The position numbers and the translations under genes are program-made. DNA of 64,000 bases, taken from Telmatactis stephensoni. Lineage: Eukaryota > Cnidaria > Anthozoa > Actiniaria > Isophelliidae. Positions within the stretch are counted from its first letter, which is position 1. Each line of letters opens with the position of its first letter. Of the stretch, positions 33,281-44,582 are shown in pieces. The stretch spans positions 372,001 to 436,000 of the forward strand of contig JALIZF010001707.1 of assembly GCA_029948255.1 (NCBI GenBank), in the 5' to 3' direction. A model generated the notes under the pieces. The model did no database searches. It was not told where the DNA came from and saw nothing but the letters and a program-made list of their open reading frames with translations.

Positions 33281-34242
33281 CTTTTCCTTCTGATCACTTT
33301 TGTTGACAGAAAAGAGAACTGAAGAGTGATCTTCTGTGTTCTCTTCTCTGTGTGTTACAATTGCCAGGATGAATTAGCAAGTTCATTATGACATAAATAA
33401 AATATGTCCTATTAGTGTATTGACAGTTGGAGTCACTTTAAGCCTTTCAGTGGAAAGATCTGGGATAATCTCCGAAGAATATTTCATATACTTCCTGTGC
33501 TCTATGAAGAAAGAAAAACTGAATTGAATCTAAATCGATGGAATAAAAATAAACTTTGAAAGCCAATTCTTATTTCGATGAAATAAAGTTATACAACTTA
33601 AACAACACGGTATCTAAAGCATGATCTACACGATAACCTTTTTAAGGCTTTGTACCCCTAATTCTGGGCACGAGAACCAATTACTTTGGGTACGGCACCT
33701 CTATTAGGTCAGCAAATTTTTCTGTTCACACGATAATTACGGGTGCGGTGCAAAAAATGATGGGCCCACGTGACCAAAATGAGGCGGGTGTCAGGCCATA
33801 AATATATCGTCATGTAAATAATTACAGACAGGTGCAACCTCAGGAAAATCAGTTAAAGGGGAACTGTTCGGAAAAATAAAAATAAGCAAAAAAAATTGGA
33901 ATCTTAAGATCTTTGTAATTATAAAGTTAAAATCTTTTCTTGGGATTTTCGATTCAGTTTTTTGTAAGTTATCTACGTTCAGTAGCTTTTTGATGACATC
34001 AGCTACGATTTACAAATCGACGGACAGAAGTTTCTTTACATGCATTCTCAGAACCGTAAATTGGATAGATAAATTCAGCAAATCCTTCGTTACATAAGGA
34101 AAAATAAATATCTTGCGGATTACTTGGCCAAAGTATAATCCAATCGCAAAATGTCAACACTAGGTCTAAAGCTTTTGATGCATGGAATGGAATATATATC
34201 GTTATAATCTCCCGCTCATGTAATATATTAAGGACCTTTTCA
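33281..34242. other. upstream region of copy B
   Basis: Presumed promoter side of copy B. No clear TATA box or transposon ends. A stretch at 33640-33800 has repeated GGGTACGG/GGGTGCGG motifs. Nothing else was recognised. Confidence 0.4.
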
Positions 34243-34289
34243 AAAACAAACAAACAAACAAACAAACAAACAAACAAACAAACAAACAG
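34243..34289. repeat. (CAAA)n microsatellite
   Basis: About eleven CAAA tetramers. Confidence 0.92.
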
Positions 34290-34520
34290 AAAAATGGACC
34301 TTACATCTAGACAAAGCGCTGAATCGTCGCATGTGACGTTAAGGGGACTATCTGCGCTATCCAGTAGCACACAACAGGCTTCGCAGTCAAAGGGGGGAGG
34401 AAAAGGTGGGATCAAAGGCTATGTATACACGGCTATAACCGCACCATACCACTCGATCATTTAATTTGTGTCTTCTTATCGATTTGGAGGACAAAATAAC
34501 CTAGTGTATCCTGTGAATTT
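34290..34520 (-). mobile_element. SINE-like repeat, copy 1
   Basis: Shares GACAAAGCGCTGAATC(G/A)TCGCATG, CTATCCAGTAG(C/A)ACACAAC and TTCGCAGTCAAAG with 47305-47530. On the minus strand the start resembles a tRNA head (GAGTGGTATGGTGCGG). Non-coding. Confidence 0.65.
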
Positions 34521-34641
34521 AATAGCGACAAATATTTTGAATGAAAAGATTTCCTCATTCATATTTGAATTAGAAATAGTTTTAACCTATAACTAGAGCT
34601 TATTCCCAAAATATTGTTGATTTTATAAACTCGGAGTACCG

Positions 34642-35526
34642 ATTTTGCGGGATATCAATCATCTGTATTTCTATGGCAACCAAGTTCTAGCTCCTTCCAC
34701 TTGTTTATTTTCATGCTCTAGAGAACTTTCGGGTTGATAATAAAGGTTGTAATTTTTTCTCAAAACAGAGAAATCATTTTCAAACTCCTTACGATAAAGG
34801 ATTCTTATTTTGAGAAATCGAAGATTGAAATAGCTCCGCATTATAACATTATCTATTTATAAAATTTAAAATAATATATCTTCGAAGAAATGACAACCTA
34901 ATGGATCGAGTAAATCTATCGGGTTCAGCTGCAGAAATGCTACAATTCCGAATCATCTCTTGGTTCTAGGTACTAGTGTCACAACTAGTAATACTCTCCA
35001 CCATAACAATAAATAGATACTAGCTGGGACGTATTAAAAGGTTCTCACAGTGAAGATAATAAGACACTTAGCTGTTATGCACTAGTCAAAGTACCCCTTC
35101 CCCCATCGAACTTAACCGGGGACAGGGTGGGGCATTTGAGAAATGGGCTGTACAAATGTTGGTCAATACCCCACATAGTGGAGCTAGAAATGAACACCAA
35201 ATCCCCTACCCTCTGAGTCCAAAAATACTTATTTTCAACTTAATTCATAAACTTTATTCAATTTTAACACAACTATAGGGCAAACCTTTACCCTAATTGT
35301 TGGGCTACACTCAGCCCAACACAATCAAAGTGGAACCATGGATATTTCAACTGCCATGGGAAACTGTTATGGGAAACTGCTCTTGTCATGCGATTGAACC
35401 ACAAAATATGATGAGGATAATCAGTGTGAGTATGATGACAAACAGTTCGTTTAGTGAAATCTGTGAAAATTTCAAGTATAAAAGGCAACTACAAGCATTG
35501 ATAATTAAAAGCACCTTTTTCTCCTT

Positions 35527-35568
<42 letters not shown>

Positions 35569-36153
35569 TTGCTTTTTTTTGTTTTCTTTGCTTTTGTAGC
35601 AGTTGCTTTTCTGACGCGCGCCTTAATTTTCTCCCGTCTGATACGGTTAAAAAAAGTACTCTTCAATCTGTTTTTTATACTGTTTCTTACATTTAAAAAC
35701 CCTTGTAGATAGCTATGGTACTTAACAAGTATCAAATGCCAGTGTCAAGAGATCAACGTGAAAAAGTATGATATACAAATGACAATTCACCTTAGAAGTC
35801 AACCATCTTTGAAGTAATTGAATATTCGTAAAGGCCCGGTCAAACGGGAAATTGTTTGATGACCAAACACGATCAAACATTGTTTGGTGATCCAACACTG
35901 TTTGGTCCTCGAACATTTTTACGGGTGGCCAAACGGTACCAAACATCGCCGCAAACAAAGGCGATCAAAAGTAATATGGATTATAAAATCGGGCCGTATC
36001 TATGGATACGGGGGAATAAGCAAGCGTAGTACGCATGCGCGAATCAAACATGTTCGTTTTGGCCGGCCAAACCAATCTCGTTCCCAGAACCCTATTCCCT
36101 CTTACGTATGCGCGATGAAAAAATAGGGCTCTGGAAAAATCTAAAATTTCCGG
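34642..36153. repeat. left half of a diverged inverted duplication (partner 50031-50785)
   Basis: Three blocks in order have reverse-complement partners in reverse order. Block A, 34642-34700 (ATCAATCATCTGTATTTC, ATGGCAACCAAGTT), pairs with 50735-50785. Block B, 35076-35175 (TGCACTAGTCAAAGTA, CCGGGGACAGGGTGGGG), pairs with 50365-50494. Block C, 35832-36153 (GGCCCGGTCAAACGGGAAAT, and TTCCCAGAACCCTATTCCC), pairs with 50031-50334. Spacer lengths differ, and a (TTG)n microsatellite (35529-35567) sits in the left copy only. Confidence 0.75.
35529..35567. repeat. (TTG)n microsatellite
   Basis: Thirteen TTG triplets followed by T-rich sequence. Any leucine or asparagine run translated from it is not a gene. 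Confidence 0.92.
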
Positions 36154-36600
36154 TTTCGTGATTGGTCCTTACAGAAAACAAAGCGAGAGACCGGAAGTTC
36201 ATATGAAGCTGTCGATTCCTAAAAAAGCACTCTGTACTAGAAAAGACCTAGAACATCTAGCCATCAAAATATTGACCAATGGAATATTAATCTGCGAGAT
36301 CTGTTTCTTGAAGCTTGCAAACGCAGGATTCTTCTCGTGAACTGCTTTTATTTTAGGGTTTAATTTGGAAATCACTGACCCGAAATGAATATTATTTTCA
36401 AACTCTCGATCGTTGAATTCGAATCAAAATTACTTCGAATCCTCCAAGGCAATGGGTAAATTCTTCCAGTAGTAAACCGATAAAAATAAAAACTTGAGTT
36501 TTAATTCCAATCCTGTGACCTATATATAATGGTCATTGAAATGGTCAACCAATCAGAGCGCGCGAAATTTACCAATTATTGTATTATGATAATCGATATT
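36154..36600. other. gap between inverted duplication and hairpin element
   Basis: No gene recognised. The right part (CAATCAGAGCGCGCG near 36550) already resembles the outer ends of the following palindromic element. Confidence 0.4.
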
Positions 36601-37040
36601 AAAGAAATGGTTCACGCTTAGCGTGCTAACGCCTCGTGCGACTCTTATGCTTCTTTCGTGCTTAGCAACCTCCCGCGTGCATCCATTTCACGATGGACGC
36701 ACGCTAAGCGTGAACCATTTCTTTTTTATAACATAGCTACAATAAAGCGCGCGCTCTGATTGGCTAATTTACCGTGAACCATTTCACGATGGACGCACGC
36801 TCACGTCAGATTTTCTCTTTTCTCGAAAAAATGTTATAGTTTTTTCATTGCTTACGCTTCTTTCGTGCTTAGCAACCTCCCGCGTGCATCCATTTCACGA
36901 TGGACGCACGCTAAGCGTGAACCATTTCTTTATTTTCGAGAAAAGAGAAAATCTGACGTGAACGTGCGTCCATCGTGAAATGGTTCACGGTAAATTAGCC
37001 AATCAGAGCGCGCGCTTTATTGTAGCTATGTTATAATGAC
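36601..37040. mobile_element. nested palindromic MITE
   Basis: TIRs of about 103 bp (36727-36829 and 36937-37037) start TTATAACATAGCTACAATAAA and include the AATCAGAGCGCGCG motif. The core 36830-36936 (GCTTAGCAACCTCCCGCGTG, GGACGCACGCTAAGCGTGAA) duplicates 36631-36726 immediately outside the left TIR. GTGAACCATTTC and its complement therefore occur repeatedly on both strands. Confidence 0.85.
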
Positions 37041-37495
37041 ATATGACCCCAAAATCTGCCATGTTGCGTCCTACTATTTCACACCATTAGCATGCACTTT
37101 CTAAGCAGTCGTTTCCCTTTCATAATTCCCTCTTGCATGATTCTAATTAATTAATGATCACTCCACTATTAGTCATCACCATTTTATTTTCGTTGTTCAA
37201 AGTTTAAGCTTCTCGATGGGAAATCGAGCAATATTTCACACAGGTCACAGATATTTTCGAAAAGATCACGCGAGATTTCAGTAGCGGTCAGATTTGTTTC
37301 AGTTTCAGTATATCAGAGGTAATATTACATCAGATTTGTTTTCAGAAAATAGTTTAGTTGATAAAAAAGGAGAGGTAAATAAAATGGTGTGTAAACTGTT
37401 ACAATGCCAGAGACCATCACAGCCCAGTTATTTCTGAGGGGTTGGCAGAGATTATTCCGGAATCAAGTGCTAGCTAGCTGCAGTTTCCACCGTCT
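37041..37495. other. 3' flank of the unknown minus-strand gene
   Basis: AT-rich, presumably 3' UTR and downstream sequence. No exon recognised on either strand. Confidence 0.4.
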
Positions 37496-40369
37496 TCAAT
37501 TCCTGCACCTCTGTAGTTGCTTCTTCGTTGTGGTGTTCTTGTTGTTGGCAGTGATATGGTCATGACAAACACTTGCAAAGTCTGTTGGCTTGTTGTCATC
37601 CTCCAAAGATAACTTCTCTGATTTCTTGACATTCAATTCTAGCAAGACTTCATCAACCTGTACTTCTGGCTTTTCAGCTGTTTTTGGTGCTTCGTTGCTG
37701 CTTGTTTTGTCATCATTATTGCTGTTATAACTACAGATGGACAGTAGTTCCAACAGCGACTCTCTTGATGTCTTTTCTCTCATGACCTTTTCTTCGGCCA
37801 TGTTCTTAACCTGCGTCTCTGACTTTGGAGCTGGTTGTGACGCTTCACTGATGTCCCCATCATCGATGCTGTCATAGCTACACATGGATAAGAGATCTAA
37901 AATGGATGCGCGCTTCTCATCATGACCAAGTGAGAGTTCATTGTCATCCATTTTTATGTCATGCACTGTTGATTTTAGTGCTCCTTTTGATATTTGCCTA
38001 TTGCTGGTGTTCACGACGTTAACCTTGCCATGACTAGAGCTGGGCGAGATTGATTTCTCTACTGACTTGCCATCATCCAAAGACGACTCAACAGTCTGGT
38101 TCTCAGGCATACCCTCAGTGTGCAGCTTGTGCAGGCTAGGGATGGGTTTTGGATCTGGATCTGACGAAAATTATAATGAAATACTTATTTAATCACGAGA
38201 ATGGCAACATTATGACTGATTTAAATTACACAGGCATGATACATGTCTATTACCTGCAGGCTTTGGCCCAGTTGATCCTGGGTTGCCGACTCCAGCTGTT
38301 AGAGAGAGTGGGGCTTCAATGGTAAGTTGGGGAACTCCAAGGTTTAGAGTACGCTTTATGAGTGCGTACAATGCTTCAGGAATGACATTGTAAGCTGATT
38401 CTAGTTTGTCATCATTAGAGATGTCGTCCTCACTGTCGCTCGTTGAGTTAACATCGAAAGAACTAACACTAGATAATGGAAGTGGACCCCACTTGAACAG
38501 TGATTGGTTTTGCATATTTTCTACTGTTTGCTGTGGAAGGTCTTTCTCATCGATTGACATTAATGAAGGCATGCTAAACAGCGTATCTAAACTGTCCAAA
38601 GTACTTGACGGCAAACTACTCAAAGTACATTGGGATGTCAAACTGGATACAGTCTAGAGAAAGGACAGAATAAAACATCGTTATTGAGGAACAAACAAGA
38701 AAATGTATGAAACATGGTCAAACCAAACAATTATCCAGCTTGTTGATTAACCAAGTAATCATCTTTTTACCCACCCAAGCTAAATTCCAATGAAGATTGG
38801 TCAATGAACCATTCATTGAACAAACAGTCTCACAGACTTGCCAAACTAGTTAACCTCCAAACCAACCAACCAACCAAACTTCCCAACCAACAAACTAAGT
38901 GATCAACCAACCAACAAATCACTGGCCATCCAAACAACCAACCAATCACCAACCAACCAACCACACCGACCAACCTACCAACCACCGACTGACTGACCGG
39001 CCGACCAACCAACCAACCACCGACCAATCTACTAACCAACCAACCAACCAGTCAACCAACCAACCAACTACTGACCAATCAACCACTTACTGACCGACTG
39101 ACTGCCCAACCAACCAATTCAACCAACCAACCAACCAACCAACCAACCAACCACAGACTGATTGACCAACCAACCAACCACCAACTGACCAACCAACCAA
39201 CCACTGACCAACCAACCACTGACCAACCTACCAACGGACCAATCAATCGATATATCAATCCAACCAAACTAAACAATGAACCGTCACTACATACCCAGTG
39301 ACTGGATGGAGTGGACAGTCTGTCCTGGCTGGTTCTCACAGGTGATTGTTCTTTAGGTTCCAGTTTGGAAGTTGATGAATTCTGAGAGGTGAAACTCGCA
39401 GACAACTTAGCGCACACTGACTGGCTTTGCTGGACGCAGTCTTTGACTGCTTGACCGCTTAGTGATCCTTAGTCCAGTAAAACCGTCTAAGTGCACGAAA
39501 GTGTCAGGGACAAGTTCAATCTCCATCTTCTTCTTGTCATCTTCCTTCTTAGACCAAGGCCAAATAAAAGCTGGATTTCTTCTTGCTCGGCTGAGCTTTG
39601 TTCTTCTTGCTTTTAGTATCACGCTTTTTCTTGGTCTTAGTAAGAGCACCAGGACTATCTGGTCCTTTATTACTTCCATGACGCGGTTCATGGTTCGTTC
39701 TTCTAAAGAAAATCTGATCTTTGCTGCTTTCTATCTCCTTAGGAACAGGTTCGCTTGTGGATTCCTGAGTTGGCACATAAGGTACTAAAGACAAAAGATT
39801 TCAAAAACGCCTTGTCATGATAGGGTCTTAATGAAAATCGCTTAATGCGTTTTGGTTTTACCCTCAATAAAGATTATGATTATGATATAATCTATCCAAC
39901 ATAGCTGACTAATTCTTTCCAATGAAACTTTATTTATCTGGCTTGTATATGGTTCGAACTCAGCCTAAATATATCGAAAACTAATTAAAATTAATTAAAA
40001 TTCTCATTAAATGTCTAATTGGCACTTAAATGATGACGTCATTGTTCTAATTAGTGTATTGATGACGTCATTTACGTAGTGAATTTTTTTAAACGTTTTT
40101 AAAACTTTTCTTTTTTATGTTTTGGTATTCAAAAATATAAAAGTCCATGCGAGTAGGTTTAAATATCTTCTTCTATTTACCAGTAGGTTTTAGCATATTT
40201 ATAACAATTTTAAAAGAATCTTACCATCATCGTCGTCGTCCTTGTCAACTGGATAACTCCAAATACAGAAGACAAGTGCATTTAGAAACGCATTCCAACG
40301 TCTAGCCACACCTCCTTGGGGACGCGGGCCGGTACGGCGAGTGTGCCTCTCTTGTCTGTACCTCTCCAT
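37496..40369 (-). CDS. unrecognised acidic protein with two internal repeats (497 aa)
   Basis: Five coding exons with consistent phase: 40369-40225, 39784-39674, 39467-39295, 38653-38254 and 38160-37496 (1494 nt). The start is the ATG at 40369, two bases after an AG acceptor. The N-terminus is basic (MERYRQERHTRRTGPRPQ), then WNAFLNALVFCIWSYP, a short hydrophobic patch, then DKDDDDD. The middle is Ser/Thr/Gln-rich. The C-terminal exon carries two similar units of about 45-50 aa: SILDLLSMCSYDSIDDGD and SLLELLSICSYNSNNDD, each followed by a P/E/K-rich linker. LDTLFSMPSLMSIDEKD in exon 4 may be a weaker third. No known domain was recognised; the acidic, Ser-rich make-up suggests an intracellular adaptor or regulatory protein, but that is a guess. 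The 206-bp intron 39673-39468 is the weakest junction (GTAATA donor); without it the frame breaks. Confidence 0.72.
38700..39290. repeat. (CCAA)n degenerate microsatellite in an intron
   Basis: CCAACCAACCAA runs with interspersed ACTGACC and TTGATCAAC variants fill the intron between the third and fourth coding exons of the minus-strand gene. Open frames read from it (Pro/Asn/Gln or Trp/Leu/Val repeats) are artefacts. Confidence 0.9.
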
Positions 40370-40482
40370 TTCTAGAAGAAAGAAATTTTGATTAGAAGGC
40401 GTTCTAGAAGTAATGCGCGCGCTAACGAATAGCACGTCCTAAAATCCTCTAGAAAAATTAGCAAGAAAACTATTTTACTTAC

Positions 40483-40600
40483 AGATGTGTAAACCAGGGA
40501 ATCCAATTACGTTCATGTTCAATAATTCTTGCGATTTTTTCACGATTTGAACAGTAACTTGTATCTTTTTTTCGCTCACCAAAAATGTACAACCGTTCCA
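40483..40600 (-). promoter_or_regulatory. probable 5' UTR exon with an 11-codon uORF
   Basis: A GTAAGT donor (40482-40477) fits splicing to the acceptor before the start codon at 40369. The ATG at 40516 opens MNVIGFPGLHI and, after splicing, ends in TAA one base before the main ATG (TAAATG across the junction). The 5' limit is not defined. Confidence 0.5.
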
Positions 40601-41090
40601 CTCAGAGTGTGGAAGAACTCATAATGAGATAATTGGATAATAGGTATTCGAACAGATTTCCAATTAGCACTAATTAACCAATTAACGTCGATTACGTCAT
40701 AATACCTTGACTTTAAAAAAATTGTACAAAATCATAAAATCAAATAATTCCAACAATACAAATGGCTCGATAGTATTCTTGTCAACTTCTTTCCATTCAC
40801 TATAATGCATTGTCATTTTAAAAATGTGCAAAGATATTTTATGTATGGGGGTGTAGGTATGTGCGGGCTGACAGGGAGGGGAGGTGAGGTGGAGTCCGCT
40901 GATCTAGGGATAGTTTTGTGTAAAGGAAAATTTTTCACGAGAGTTTGAAAAGAAATCTCTGCCAAGGAGCCGCCCCTGTCAGCACGAAGAGTGGATATCG
41001 CTATCCGTTGGGTAAATCATTATCTAGTGGACAGCGGTAAAACGCCATCATTTTATCCACTGCCTGGAAAAGGACTTTATCCAAAGGTTA
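40601..41090. other. intergenic region upstream of the unknown gene
   Basis: At 40985-41085 TATCCGTTGGGTAAATC...TTATCCACTG resembles the interior of the GGGCC-type MITE at 8555. No exon recognised. Confidence 0.4.
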
Positions 41091-41494
41091 AGCCGGCCGC
41101 ACACCTTGAGAAACTGTGTGAGGAAACTGCCACTCGACGCACTTTTCTCACCGTGTGCTCTTTTACCAGCTCTGTTTTTGGCCTCGCGTAGTCCCTCGCG
41201 TAGCCAAAGATGCAACGTCTGCGACGAGAAATCGTCTGAGCTAAGTACCACGCGTGGCAGTTTCCCCACTCAGTTTCTCATTCTCAACGCAGTGGACATA
41301 ACTGAGGCCCGCGCTGCACACGTTGAGAAACTGCGTGAGGCAATTGCCACGCGAAGCACTTAGCTCAGACGATTTCTCGCTGCAGACGCTGTATCTTTGG
41401 CTACGCGAGGCCAAAAATATCAAACAAAAAAGAGCACACGGTGAGAAAAGTGCCTCATAGTTTCCTCATAGTTTCTCAACGTGTTCGGCGGGCT
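41091..41494. mobile_element. TA-flanked inverted-repeat element
   Basis: Ends AGCCGGCCGCACACCTTGAG and TCAACGTGTTCGGCGGGCT, with TA at 41089-41090 and 41495-41496. An inner inverted pair GCAGACG/CGTCTGC with AAATCGTCTGAGCTAAGT, and repeated TTGAGAAACTG(T/C)GTGAGG, give several overlapping hairpins. Non-coding. Confidence 0.78.
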
Positions 41495-42084
41495 TAAGAC
41501 AAACGATGTTTTCTACGCAAAGGATGAAAAGTTTCGCCGGAGAGGTGAGGGGAAGCGAGAGACGCGCAACTGAATAAATTACCTCGCTTTCTGATTGGTC
41601 GAAAATCAGTGCTATCCAAACCGATGTTAAGTGCAGTTGAAGGAAATTTTATAGATTTCTCGTGTGATAGTCGGATTGGCTCAATTTTAGTAAAAATGAG
41701 AGAAATTCGATTGTTCTAGAATGTACAAGATTCTTTTTTTATTATTTTAGCTGAGAACAGCAAAAACTTTGATATTGTGACTCAAGTGTAGCCAACTCAG
41801 CTTCGCCAAAGCGTGCAGTATACGAGTAACAATCATAATTCATTCAGTTGTCTCACCTCCCTAGTTGTAAACATTCCTTTTTGCTGATAAAGATTTCCAC
41901 GTGCATAATTCGTTGCACGATTTTCCCGCCTAATAATTACTGTTAACCAATCAGAAAGAAATTCAGAATTATGCTGATCTTGTGTCTCTTGGTAAACCAG
42001 ACTTCATAGAGGTCAAGGTAAGGAAAAGGTTTGATTGCCATTGGGGGTACGGTGGGTCTGGGGGTGCTGGTTTCTACAGACATC
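41495..42084. other. noncoding gap
   Basis: No exon, RNA gene or transposon terminus recognised. Confidence 0.4.
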
Positions 42085-43164
42085 CAGCCTAGTCCCAAGG
42101 CTATCCCGTCTCTCGTTTCAAAACGTGACGTCACAGAGTGACTCCAACGGGAACGCCTAGCGAATAATGCCAAAGTTCAAGATGGCGGACGCTAACTTAG
42201 AGACAAACTCGAGACAAACGCTGTTAACTTCACAGTTAAATGCTCCCGGATCTCACAAGACACCCTATTCTTGGGTTGCATGTGACGTCATGGTAGCCAT
42301 GTTGGATGAACTTCAACAAAAGATTTCTCATTAGCGTCCCTTGTTTGTTCATCCAACATGGCTACCGCTTCTTTGTCTTTTGATTCCCGAAGGCATGGAT
42401 GCAACCCAGCAATATGTGAAATTAACTGAATTGAACTGCGTTCAAAACTCTAACGGTTGTGTGTTCGCATCGATCGAAGCAATACGATAAGTTGTGTTCG
42501 GTCTATTCGATTCTCCATTTCGAAGGTAAAATCTCTTAGTAATTAACGGCTATCTATACCGCTAAAATTTCTGGTGAATTGAAATTGCTTTATTTACACA
42601 GACTACTATCACTAGTTGAGTTAAATCCACATATATTTATGCACTTGAAATAAAACAAATCTCCGTCAGAGTCTCTGTAATAAATGTAATATATCTGATA
42701 TTTATCAAGTTCCCTTTAGCCGCAACAGGGTTCGATTTAAATTTTATTGTAAACAAACTTCACTCAGTTAGTTTTATAATCACTACTAAGACTGTGATTG
42801 TTTGAAAATGTAGTAGATTTGAATAAAATGTACTTGTAAGTAGTCTCTTGACTCTGAAATCCCCTTTACAGTCTATAATCTTCCTCTACGCTTTCTTAAA
42901 AACATAAACTCGTAAAAATCTAATTTTTGGTCTATATTGGTGAATGTCGATACTCATTTCACCTAAATTGTTGGAACAACTTTAAAAATTCAAGTTGTTA
43001 AGTCAGCTAAAGGTCAGGGACACTGTTGGTCAAATCAGGGACACTTTTGGCCAAATCAGGGACACTTTTGGCATTATTCGCTAGGCGTTCTCTCGCGCTT
43101 ACGCGCTCGCCCCAGGTCTCGCTCGCGCTTCGCGCTCGCAGAGGAACGCCTGGGTACTAGGCTG
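42085..43164. mobile_element. 1.1-kb element with about 90-bp inverted ends
   Basis: Left arm 42085-42175 (CAGCCTAGTCCCAAGG, GGGAACGCCTAGCGAATAAT) is inverted at 43066-43164 (ATTATTCGCTAGGCGTTC, CTGGGTACTAGGCTG). Three tandem copies of AAATCAGGGACACTTTTGG lie just inside the right arm. No transposase frame was seen. The 42271 MITE is nested in it. Confidence 0.75.
42271..42409. mobile_element. small MITE nested in the 1.1-kb element
   Basis: TTGGGTTGCATGTGACGTCA and GGTAGCCATGTTGGATGAAC at the left face GTTCATCCAACATGGCTACC and GGATGCAACCCAG at the right. Confidence 0.78.
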
Positions 43165-43189
43165 ACAGACATCCACATGAATGATAATA

Positions 43190-43358
43190 GACCTTTTCAG
43201 CTTCGTATGCAAATTGCCCATTTCAGACCACGTGACATTCCCTTGAGAATTGTTCTTTATTATGAAAATGTTAACCTATAACATAAGAAAGAATTAAATC
43301 CCAAGAGTAACATCACATGGTCTGAAATGGGAAAACAAACAACGAAGCTGAAAAGGTC
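43190..43358. mobile_element. TA-flanked MITE with GACCTTTTCAGCTTCGT ends
   Basis: Left GACCTTTTCAGCTTCGT, then GCCCATTTCAGACCACGTGA. The right arm has ATGGTCTGAAATGGGAAAAC and ACGAAGCTGAAAAGGTC. TA is on both sides inside an AATA/TATT context. Confidence 0.82.
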
Positions 43359-43404
43359 TATTATTACTATAGGTCAGGGGCGTAGTGAGGACATTGGATT
43401 TTTT

Positions 43405-43427
43405 TTGGGGGGGGGGGGGGGGGGGAG
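43405..43427. repeat. poly-G run
   Basis: More than 15 consecutive G, following CAGGGGCGTAGTGAGG, a one-sided hAT-like end. Confidence 0.85.
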
Positions 43428-43521
43428 CATCCCCCACGCAACCAGAGTAAAAAGGGGAGGAGACGAGGCGAGATGAGGGAGAAGAAAAGGGAGGAGAGAA
43501 GACTAACGTACCATATGTATA

Positions 43522-43619
43522 GTATAAAGAACGAGAGAGAGTGTTTTATCGGATATAAAGATCCGAGCCGTAGGCGAGGATCTTTATACCGATAAAACAC
43601 GATCTCGAGTTCTTTATAC
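43522..43619. repeat. 98-bp hairpin with GAGCCGTAGGCGA core
   Basis: TATAAAGAACGAGAGAGAGT and GTTTTATCGGATATAAAGATCC pair with the right half around GAGCCGTAGGCGA. Core style is shared with the hairpins at 53816 and 58939. Confidence 0.85.
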
Positions 43620-44582
43620 GGCTTAAAAAACTCCAACACATATTAGAGTTGTTCTCTAAAAGAAATTCAAAAATATCTTCATTTATCTTGGAGAAAATCG
43701 AGGTTAAAGTTGATGTAAATTAGGCCGAATCTTTATCAGATATAAAGACACTCGTCACGGTGGCGATTTTCATTGTATTTGCCTTATGAATTATTAATGA
43801 GTTTTTTAAGTATTCTTGGTTTTCATGTGACGTCATCGGAAAAATTCATGCTTCATATTGATCACATTTAATTTAGTCTGAAGTATGTTGCTTATATACC
43901 CTAAGAGAAGTTTTTCTTGAATATTTGAGAAATTTTCCTCGTTTGGTTTTCGAGTTATCAAAGGTAAAAACTTTGTCACGCAACATTGTCACGCGTTTTC
44001 CTCAGGACGTAAAACGATGAATTTGTTAGAAGTAAACACACATTTGGCTTGCTCTATGAATGAAACCATTGTTTATTGGGTATCTGTATCAAAATATATG
44101 ATTAAGTTGATATTTTAAATGATTTTGCCAATCGTATTTATTGTCCGCCATGTTTGTGTACTAAAGTTGTACACCAATATGGCGGCCCCATACATTTCTT
44201 TGTAATGACTGAGTTTGTAAAACCGTTGATATCTTTGCATCACAACATCTTTTGGACTCAAAATTTCCTGGAGTTATAAAGTTTTTCCTCCTCTTTAAGA
44301 GGATGTGCTCTGATTTTACTCCGGGACGTGAGATCCGCTGTTATTTTGATGACCTGTGGAGTGACTCCAATTGCGAAGTGCCATACATTTCTTACTAAAA
44401 ATTGAGCACTTCAAAGGTCAATATCTTCGCAACAAAAGCTCATTTTAATTTGAAAATTCGTGAAGTTACAAAGTTTTACTTGCTCTTTAGAGTGATATTA
44501 TTTTTATTTCACTCAGGGCTCTGGAAATTTTTCGATGACGTAGGTGAAAACCAAGAATAGTTAAAACACCTGATTGCCTCTG
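43620..44582. other. noncoding stretch before the TYW1 exons
   Basis: Searched for earlier TYW1 exons (radical-SAM cysteine motif, the LTLVK and FIEVKG segments) without success. Two similar paragraphs, about 44170-44330 and 44380-44520, share CATACATTTCTTNNTAA, ATATCTTNGCAACA and GAAGTTAC/GGAGTTATAAAG-like wording, so an old duplication is likely. Confidence 0.45.

Noticed and set aside
35505..35735. Open frames reading poly-Asn, poly-Cys or poly-Leu
   Set aside because: They are translations of the (TTG)n microsatellite and T-rich flank; no other coding sign.
38830..39093. Long open frames rich in Trp/Leu/Val or Pro/Asn/Gln
   Set aside because: Produced by the (CCAA)n repeat inside an intron.
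39407..39794. Two frameshifts in the unknown minus-strand gene
   Set aside because: A single 206-bp intron (39673-39468) with GT/AG ends restores phase exactly, so damage need not be assumed.
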